From Campylobacterota bacterium (lineage in GTDB: Bacteria > Campylobacterota > Campylobacteria > Campylobacterales > Sulfurospirillaceae): DNA of 11,089 nt. This document shows, in pieces, positions 6,896 through 11,089 of this stretch. Position 1 is the stretch's first letter. Every line of letters starts with the position of its first letter. The DNA is taken from contig RZYK01000055.1 in NCBI GenBank assembly GCA_009930355.1, positions 1 to 11,089 on the forward strand, written 5' to 3'. The notes under the pieces were generated by a model that saw only the letters and a list, made by a program, of their open reading frames with translations, searched no databases and had not been told where the DNA came from. The translations under genes and the position numbers were made by a program.

Positions 6896-7879
6896 ATGGG
6901 ACTTATTATCATTGCAGGAGCTATTGCTCTTTTCGTTTTAATCTTCGCAGTTGCAGGATTTAAAATTGTGCAACAAGCTGAAGTTATAGTAATCGAACGA
7001 CTTGGAAAGTATAGTCGTACATTACACTCTGGAATAAACATAATCTGGCCTATCATTGATAAGCCAAGAGAAATTACCTGGAGATATGTTGTTGAAGGTA
7101 CAGATGACAAAAAACACATTAGATTTAGTACTAAATCCAGAATTGATATTCGCGAAACTGTTTATGACTTTCCAAAACAAAATGTTATTACAAAGGACAA
7201 TGTAAATGTTCAAATTAACGCATTACTCTATTTCCAAATTATGGATCCAGTCAAAGCAATTTATGAAATTGAAAATTTGCCCGATGCAATAGAAAAATTA
7301 ACTCAAACAACATTAAGAAACGTGATTGGTGAGTTAGAACTGGATGAGTCCTTAAGTTCACGTGATACCATTAATTCAAAGCTTCGTACAATCCTTGATG
7401 ATGCAACAAATAAATGGGGTGTAAAGGTTAATCGTGTAGAATTACAGGACATTAATCCGCCTGAAGATATTAAGCAAGCAATGGAAAAACAAATGCGTGC
7501 TGAGAGAGATAGGAGAGCAGCTGTATTAGATGCAGAAGGAAAGAAGACAGCAAAAGTTTTAGAAGCAGAAGGATTTAGAGAAAGTGAAATTAAAAAAGCT
7601 GAGGGAGAAAAACAATCTGAGATTCTTAGAGCAGAAGGATTAGCTCAAGCCAGAATAAAAACGGCAGAAGCTGAAGCAGAAGCAATTAAACTTGTTACGA
7701 ATGCGATTAGTTCAAAAAATGGTGACCCGATTAACTATCTAATTGCTACCAAATATATTGATACATTGCAAGAAATGGTATCTGGAAAAGATAACAAAAC
7801 GATTTACATACCATTTGAAGCAACAGGAATCCTAAGCTCAATTGGTGGAATAAAAGAAATGCTGAATAATCAAAAATAG
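6896..7879 (+). CDS. qmcA: SPFH/Band 7 (paraslipin, QmcA-like) membrane scaffold protein
   Basis: This 327-residue protein has an N-terminal membrane segment (3-22), then an SPFH domain starting with VQQAEVIVIERLGKYSRTL (25-43), then HSGINIIWPIID, as in paraslipins. The block NVITKDNVNVQINALLYFQI (about 96-115) and TLRNVIGELELDE (139-151) are also typical. A charged coiled coil with repeated AEG units spans about 195-268, followed by a short C-terminal oligomerisation tail. The family forms large ring- or cage-like assemblies in the membrane that organise microdomains and associate with proteases. A segment near 67-84 (EGTDDKKHIRFSTKS) looks like an insertion compared with E. coli QmcA. It pairs with the NfeD gene just upstream. 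The stop overlaps the cassette-end repeat, five bases before the next palindrome. Confidence 0.87.
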   Translation: MGLIIIAGAIALFVLIFAVAGFKIVQQAEVIVIERLGKYSRTLHSGINIIWPIIDKPREITWRYVVEGTDDKKHIRFSTKSRIDIRETVYDFPKQNVITKDNVNVQINALLYFQIMDPVKAIYEIENLPDAIEKLTQTTLRNVIGELELDESLSSRDTINSKLRTILDDATNKWGVKVNRVELQDINPPEDIKQAMEKQMRAERDRRAAVLDAEGKKTAKVLEAEGFRESEIKKAEGEKQSEILRAEGLAQARIKTAEAEAEAIKLVTNAISSKNGDPINYLIATKYIDTLQEMVSGKDNKTIYIPFEATGILSSIGGIKEMLNNQK

Positions 7880-7883
7880 CGTT

Positions 7884-8015
7884 GCATAACAGCACCTATG
7901 CCCAATAGCCTATGAAAGAGCAATTTGAAACCGTGTACCCCGCAGAAACCTTGTTCTGTTGGACAGTGACGAAGCCCGCAAAACGGCTACTGGGCATAGC
8001 TGCGAACCGTTAGCG
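7884..8015. repeat. attC-like 132-base imperfect palindrome, site 2
   Basis: Outer cores are GCATAAC (7884-7890) and GTTAGCG (8009-8015). Inner arms CTATGCCCAATAGCC (7896-7910) and GGCTACTGGGCATAG (7985-7999) pair at 14 of 15 positions. Spacers are 5 and 9 bases. It is exactly as long as the element at 6280-6411 and shares CATAACA at the left end and AACCGTTA at the right end (8005-8012 here, 6401-6408 there). The arm sequences of the two sites are unrelated, so conservation is of shape and cores, as in attC sites, rather than of an ordinary repeated sequence. It lies just downstream of the SPFH stop and could also serve as its 3' hairpin. Confidence 0.6.
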
Positions 8016-8060
8016 TTCATGCTAAAATTCGTACATCCAATAATATTTTTCAAAAAAGAC

Positions 8061-8090
8061 TTGTTCGGTTAATTTTATTTGGTAATTTTG
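8061..8090 (+). promoter_or_regulatory. Bacteroidota-type promoter of the arsR operon
   Basis: TTG at 8061-8063 is followed by 19 bases and then TAATTTTG (8083-8090), which matches the Bacteroidota -33 (TTTG) and -7 (TAnnTTTG) elements, with the -33 missing one T. Transcription would start a few bases after 8090, about 20 bases before the arsR ATG at 8118, giving a short leader. The position directly upstream of the operon fits. Confidence 0.7.
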
Positions 8091-8097
8091 CCAAATA
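8076..8097. promoter_or_regulatory. Palindromic operator over the -7 element, probably for the ArsR repressor
   Basis: TATTTGG (8076-8082) and CCAAATA (8091-8097) form a perfect 7-base inverted repeat. Two further positions also pair, so 9 of 11 half-site bases agree. The eight bases between the arms are exactly the -7 element TAATTTTG. A dimeric winged-helix repressor bound here would block the promoter. The neighbouring arsR gene, starting 20 bases downstream, is the obvious candidate for autoregulation. The dyad is seen; binding is inference. Confidence 0.6.
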
Positions 8098-8117
8098 GAA
8101 AAATAACATTTTGATTA

Positions 8118-8459
8118 ATGACCGACAATACTGATAAACTTTACGGCAAAGAAGCTGATATATTCAAAGCCTTATCTCATCCGACAAGGATACTTATTCT
8201 TTATAGCATTAAGGGTGAACAGCATACAGTGACAGAACTCGCCGAAAAAGCAGGTATAGATATATCTACTATGTCAAAACATCTTGATTTGTTGAAAAGA
8301 AATAAAATAATTGTAGGCGAAAAAATTAAGAATACAGTGTATTATAAAATTAATATGTCCTGTGTATTTAACTTTTTGAATTGTGTCAAAGCCATGACAT
8401 CATGTTCTATAAATTGTAATGAAGAACAATGTTTAAACATAAAATATTTAACCAAATAA
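8118..8459 (+). CDS. ArsR/SmtB-family winged-helix repressor
   Basis: This 113-residue protein begins its DNA-binding part with FKALSHPTRILILYSI (17-32). The helix-turn-helix is TVTELAEKAGIDISTMSKHLDLL (about 37-59), and the wing is KNTVYYKI (71-78), all standard for ArsR dimers. Five cysteines lie in the C-terminal part at 82, 89, 96, 100 and 105, with C82 and C89 on the predicted dimerisation helix (SCVFNFLNC). These probably sense metal, metalloid or reactive sulfur. It lacks the early ELCVCDL-type metal box and the N-terminal cysteine of the persulfide sensors SqrR/BigR, so the inducer is uncertain. It heads an operon with rhodanese and TauE/SafE, which argues for a sulfur-related signal. 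A promoter inside a dyad upstream suggests autorepression. Confidence 0.87.
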   Translation: MTDNTDKLYGKEADIFKALSHPTRILILYSIKGEQHTVTELAEKAGIDISTMSKHLDLLKRNKIIVGEKIKNTVYYKINMSCVFNFLNCVKAMTSCSINCNEEQCLNIKYLTK

Positions 8460-8460
8460 A

Positions 8461-8467
8461 AAGGAGG
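8461..8467 (+). promoter_or_regulatory. Strong Shine-Dalgarno sequence before the rhodanese gene
   Basis: AAGGAGG ends eight bases before the ATG at 8476 and fixes that start. The other genes in the window have A-rich leaders with no comparable match, as is typical for Bacteroidota, so this site is exceptional. It would raise rhodanese translation above that of its operon partners. Confidence 0.75.
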
Positions 8468-8475
8468 AAACAACA

Positions 8476-8865
8476 ATGACTGAATTTGAAAAAATTATCA
8501 GTAGTATGGATTTCAATTTTTTTGCAACCGGCAAACATAAAATTGATGCCGCAACGTTTCTTGCTTCTCAGGATGCCATACTTTTAGATGTTAGAGCAAA
8601 TGAAGAAACATCAACCATCAAATTATCCCTTAAGCATCATTTACCAGTGATTGAAATACCTTTCAATGAATTACCTTTGAATATTGACCAATTACCCAAA
8701 GATAAATTCATTGGAGTGTTTTGTTCCAGCGGTGTACGAAGCGCCATCACTTTTGCTTACATAAAATCAAAAGGTTTTGAAAATGTAAAAATGATTGAAG
8801 GTGGTTATCCGCAATTGATAGAAGCGATTATGCCTGGTAAGATTTATAAACATTTGAATAAATAA
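8476..8865 (+). CDS. Single-domain rhodanese-like sulfurtransferase
   Basis: This 129-residue protein has one rhodanese domain. DAATFLASQDAILLDVRANEE (about 24-44) is the CH2A-like start of the fold, and the active-site loop CSSGVRS at 83-89 carries the catalytic cysteine C83 and the arginine of the six-residue cradle. GFENVKMIEGGYPQLIEAI is the usual C-terminal strand-helix. Such proteins form a cysteine persulfide and pass sulfane sulfur to thiols or other proteins. No signal peptide is seen, so it acts in the cytoplasm. The first 20 residues are an N-terminal extension before the domain. It lies between an ArsR repressor and a TauE/SafE permease, a grouping known from sulfur-detoxification and thiosulfate/sulfite-handling operons. 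The natural sulfur donor cannot be read from the sequence. Confidence 0.85.
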   Translation: MTEFEKIISSMDFNFFATGKHKIDAATFLASQDAILLDVRANEETSTIKLSLKHHLPVIEIPFNELPLNIDQLPKDKFIGVFCSSGVRSAITFAYIKSKGFENVKMIEGGYPQLIEAIMPGKIYKHLNK

Positions 8866-8876
8866 GCTTTTTGGAT

Positions 8877-9656
8877 ATGAATATTTGGATATTGGCAGGT
8901 ATTATTTTAATTATCGCCCTTGTTATGACTATGACAGGTCGTGGTGGCGGAAACTTTTATGTTTTAGCTCTTGTTCTGTCGGGCATAGGTATTCACGAAG
9001 CTGCCACTACAGGTCAATTTGTATTAATAAGTTCATCGTTGGCAGCTACTATTTTTTTTGGAAAAAAGAAAGTTGTTGACTGGAAGTTGGTTTTACTAAT
9101 TGGAAGTATGACGCTTATCTCAGCTTTTTTAGGCGGTTTTTTTTCGGATAAATTTGACGCAACATTGTTAAAAATAATATTTGCCATATTCATTTTTATA
9201 GCATCAGTTCTGATGCTTAAACCCGTCAAAAAAGAGCCTAAACCAAACAAACGCTATCGAATTGAATTAAAATCAACCAATGCCACTTATCAAATTAATT
9301 TGATTGTTTTTATTCCAATTGTAATTATAACAGGATTTGTTGCTGGAATGGTGGGCATTTCGGGAGGTTCTTTTTTGGTGCCACTGATGGTTCTGGCTGT
9401 TGGCGTTCCAATGCAAATTGCGATAGGAACATCTACTACTTTGGTATTGATTACTGCAACTGCAGGGTTTTTAGGACATTTAAGTACGGGTCATTTTGAT
9501 GTTAGAATGTCAGTTATTTTGGCTGTTGCCGCAATTATAGGTAGCTTGTTTGGAACAAGACTAACAATTAAGGCAAATCCCAAAATACTTAAAATTATTT
9601 TTGCGTCTACATCAATGATTGCGGCGTTAATTATGTTATATAAAGTGTTTTATTAA
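8877..9656 (+). CDS. TauE/SafE-family membrane permease (sulfite/organosulfonate exporter type)
   Basis: This 259-residue inner-membrane protein has about eight hydrophobic segments in two similar halves. Each half carries the family's glycine-rich motif: TGRGGGNFYV near 20-29 and GMVGISGGSFLVP at 157-169, each followed by a GxxxxxxTS/TT-like stretch (ATTGQFVLISSS and AIGTSTTLVLITAT). The halves are joined by a charged cytoplasmic loop (about 116-138). TauE/SafE proteins move sulfite, sulfoacetate or related anions. The rhodanese next door suggests a sulfur oxyanion or thiosulfate-type substrate, but the direction and exact substrate are not shown. A TTG at 8871 would add two residues; the ATG at 8877, eleven bases after the rhodanese stop, is preferred. 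Confidence 0.87.
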   Translation: MNIWILAGIILIIALVMTMTGRGGGNFYVLALVLSGIGIHEAATTGQFVLISSSLAATIFFGKKKVVDWKLVLLIGSMTLISAFLGGFFSDKFDATLLKIIFAIFIFIASVLMLKPVKKEPKPNKRYRIELKSTNATYQINLIVFIPIVIITGFVAGMVGISGGSFLVPLMVLAVGVPMQIAIGTSTTLVLITATAGFLGHLSTGHFDVRMSVILAVAAIIGSLFGTRLTIKANPKILKIIFASTSMIAALIMLYKVFY

Positions 9657-9670
9657 CAGTAAAGGGCAAA

Positions 9671-11017
9671 ATGGTAATGTTTCGTAAATTACTATTCATT
9701 TTTATCTTACTATTTTTAACATTTTCACATTTATTTGCTCAAAACGATTCATCAGTTTTTGCTTTTGATGCCAGCTTGCGTGAACGTTTTGAAGCGTGGA
9801 ACGGAATGAATGCTAAGAATTATGGCGACCCGAATGGATTTGGTAAACTGAATGATAATATTTTATTTCAAAGAGTTATTGTAGGATTTAACTATTCTCC
9901 AAACAATAAAATAACCATATCAGCTCACTTACAAGACTCACGGGCGTTTGGATGGTCGTTGCGCAATGCAAAATATCCTGATTTATTCAAGATTAAAGAA
10001 TCTAATACAGAAACACCTTATTACATCAGAAACCCCAATGAAGAGTTTTTTGAAATTCACGATTTGTTTTTTGAATACAAGAGTTTATTGATTGATAGTC
10101 TCAGAATAAAAGCAGGACGACAAAAAATTTATTTTGGCGACAAACGTATTTTTGGCCCCGGAGACTGGGGTAATACAGGGAACTGGACTTGGGATGCGAT
10201 AAAATTTTCATATTCAAATAATCAAAATTTCGTAAGTGCATTTGTTGGAGGCACCAAAATACACGACCCTGAAAAAACATCGATACCATTTGCCAATACG
10301 GAATTTTGGGGCGGTGGAGTGTATGCTCACTATCATCTCCCTAATATTATCAATATTGAACCATTCTATGCCTATAAAACTGCTGGTTCGGCTGATTACA
10401 TCAATACATTAAGTTTTCATCGACACTGGACAGGAATGAGATTATTTCATCACGATTACCACTCATTTGTCTATGATTTCACGATTGTAAAAGAATTTGG
10501 ACAAGAAAACACTCAGCATATTGATGCTTATGCCTATATGGCTCAAATAGGGTATCAGTTTAAATCATTATTTTCGAAACCCATATTAAGTTTTCGGAGA
10601 AGCTACGCATCCGGCGGAACAGTAAGAAATAAAATAAAAACATTCGACCCGGTTTATGGTTCGCGTGACAGCTATTATGGTCGAATGAACCTTGTAAAGT
10701 GGTCCAATATTGCCGACAATGAAATTGTGCTGGAGATATTCCCTATAAAAAAAATGTCAATTGAAATAACCTATAACAATTTTCGGATACCGTCGCCTTA
10801 TAATGTTACGTTACTAAAAACAATTCAGTTAAAGTCCGGAGAGCATTATCTTGGCGATGAATTAGATATTTTTATAAGTTATAAAAAATTCAAACATTTC
10901 AAATTTATTGGAGCTTTTGGGTATTTCCGCCCTGGAAATATTATGCCAATAAATAACCGACCGGCAAAGAACGCAAACTGGTGCACTTTGCAGGTTCTTT
11001 ATTCATTTAATCAATAA
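9671..11017 (+). CDS. Outer-membrane porin, alginate-export (AlgE-like) family
   Basis: This 448-residue protein has a clear signal peptide (MVMFRK, a hydrophobic core at 7-18, then LFAQ with cleavage near residue 23-24). The mature part has alternating aromatic/polar strands of a beta barrel. The central AGRQKIYFGDKRIFGPGDWG (148-167), followed by NTGNWTWDAIKFSY, is the signature region of the alginate-export family. The C-terminus ends in the strand LQVLYSFNQ. Family members form outer-membrane channels for anionic solutes, and in Bacteroidota many are not linked to alginate at all. The operon suggests passage of a sulfur compound or another small anion. It starts 14 bases after tauE; an ATG at 9677 (two residues shorter) is an alternative. 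AAAGGG just upstream may help ribosome binding. Confidence 0.8.
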   Translation: MVMFRKLLFIFILLFLTFSHLFAQNDSSVFAFDASLRERFEAWNGMNAKNYGDPNGFGKLNDNILFQRVIVGFNYSPNNKITISAHLQDSRAFGWSLRNAKYPDLFKIKESNTETPYYIRNPNEEFFEIHDLFFEYKSLLIDSLRIKAGRQKIYFGDKRIFGPGDWGNTGNWTWDAIKFSYSNNQNFVSAFVGGTKIHDPEKTSIPFANTEFWGGGVYAHYHLPNIINIEPFYAYKTAGSADYINTLSFHRHWTGMRLFHHDYHSFVYDFTIVKEFGQENTQHIDAYAYMAQIGYQFKSLFSKPILSFRRSYASGGTVRNKIKTFDPVYGSRDSYYGRMNLVKWSNIADNEIVLEIFPIKKMSIEITYNNFRIPSPYNVTLLKTIQLKSGEHYLGDELDIFISYKKFKHFKFIGAFGYFRPGNIMPINNRPAKNANWCTLQVLYSFNQ

Positions 11018-11041
11018 TAGATACTTTAATGTAAATGCATT

Positions 11042-11089
11042 ATGATAAAACAGTTTGACTTTTCAAAAAAACTTTGGTTTGTATTTTTC
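11042..11089 (+). CDS. Start of an unidentified gene, cut by the window edge
   Basis: An ATG 24 bases after the porin stop opens a frame that stays open to the window end (16 codons: MIKQFDFSKKLWFVFF). A short charged start followed by a hydrophobic run suggests the first membrane helix or signal peptide of a membrane or exported protein. The close spacing and same strand suggest it belongs to the arsR operon. Too little is visible to assign a family. Confidence 0.4.
   Translation, partial: MIKQFDFSKKLWFVFF

Larger units (their letters stand above)
6406..8009 (+). mobile_element. Candidate integron-like cassette carrying the NfeD and SPFH genes
   Basis: If the cut falls after the G of each GTT core, this unit is 1604 bases and contains exactly two genes followed by an attC-like site. 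Its ends are inverted copies of each other: 6405-6419 against 7876-7890 match at 14 of 15 positions, beyond the six bases common to all sites. The left copy ends just before the gene leader and the right copy overlaps the SPFH stop codon. This self-complementarity of the two ends is what an integron cassette shows, because its own core is split between its two ends on integration. Mobility is inferred; no integrase is seen. Confidence 0.55.
8010..11089 (+). mobile_element. Possible third cassette (sulfur operon), right end outside the window
   Basis: The block after the GTT core of site 2 begins TTAGCGTTC. If it is a cassette like the two before it, its own attC-like site should begin with a core ending CGCTAAC, probably GAACGCTAAC. 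No such core occurs between 8016 and the window end, so the unit would be at least 3.1 kb, and it may simply be ordinary chromosome beyond the last site. It carries arsR, rhodanese, tauE, porin and the start of another gene. Confidence 0.25.

Noticed and set aside
6892..6900. CGTTATGGG before the SPFH start, identical to bases 1-9
   Set aside because: It covers the start codon of the SPFH gene, has no paired arm or opposite core at the right distance, and is probably a chance match.

Overview
The window most likely comes from a member of the Bacteroidota. The DNA is AT-rich and most genes lack a Shine-Dalgarno sequence. One promoter matches the Bacteroidota -33/-7 form (TTG, 19 bases, TAATTTTG), and the proteins resemble Bacteroidota versions of their families. 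All convincing genes lie on the + strand. No rRNA, tRNA, CRISPR array, integrase or transposase is visible.

Layout. (1) 1-218: a non-coding leader with a long hairpin ending in a T-run. (2) 219-6019: four tightly packed genes, cas8b-cas7-cas5-cas3, encoding the Cascade backbone and nuclease-helicase of a type I-B CRISPR-Cas system. Here cas6, cas4, cas1, cas2 and an array are absent. (3) 6020-6454: a gene-free, partly GC-rich stretch with a hairpin and a 132-base imperfect palindrome. (4) 6455-7879: an NfeD-family membrane protein followed by a paraslipin/QmcA-like SPFH protein. (5) 7880-8117: a second 132-base imperfect palindrome, then a promoter inside a palindromic operator. (6) 8118-11017: a probable operon of an ArsR-family repressor, a rhodanese, a TauE/SafE permease and an outer-membrane porin of the alginate-export type. 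A further gene starts at 11042 and runs off the edge.

The most interesting feature is how the blocks are joined. The palindromes at 6280-6411 and 7884-8015 have equal length and the same plan: CATAAC, a paired arm, a variable middle, a paired arm, then AACCGTTA. That plan resembles integron attC recombination sites. The first bases after each GTT core are complementary to the last bases before the next AAC core, in both blocks whose two ends are visible (13/15 for the cas block, 14/15 for the NfeD/SPFH block), and they differ between blocks. This is the pattern expected of integron gene cassettes, where each cassette carries both halves of its own core. I infer that the window may be a cassette array, possibly without a nearby integrase, whose cassettes are whole operons: a 6.4-kb type I-B CRISPR effector cassette, a 1.6-kb NfeD/SPFH cassette and a cassette of at least 3.1 kb carrying the sulfur operon. 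Such large cassettes would be unusual, so this needs covariance-model and comparative testing.

Functionally, the cas genes would target foreign DNA, given crRNA and Cas6 from elsewhere. The NfeD/SPFH pair organises membrane microdomains. The last operon looks like a thiol- or metal-responsive sulfur-handling module: the repressor controls the operon, the rhodanese moves sulfane sulfur, TauE/SafE carries a sulfur oxyanion or organosulfonate across the inner membrane, and the porin gives passage through the outer membrane.
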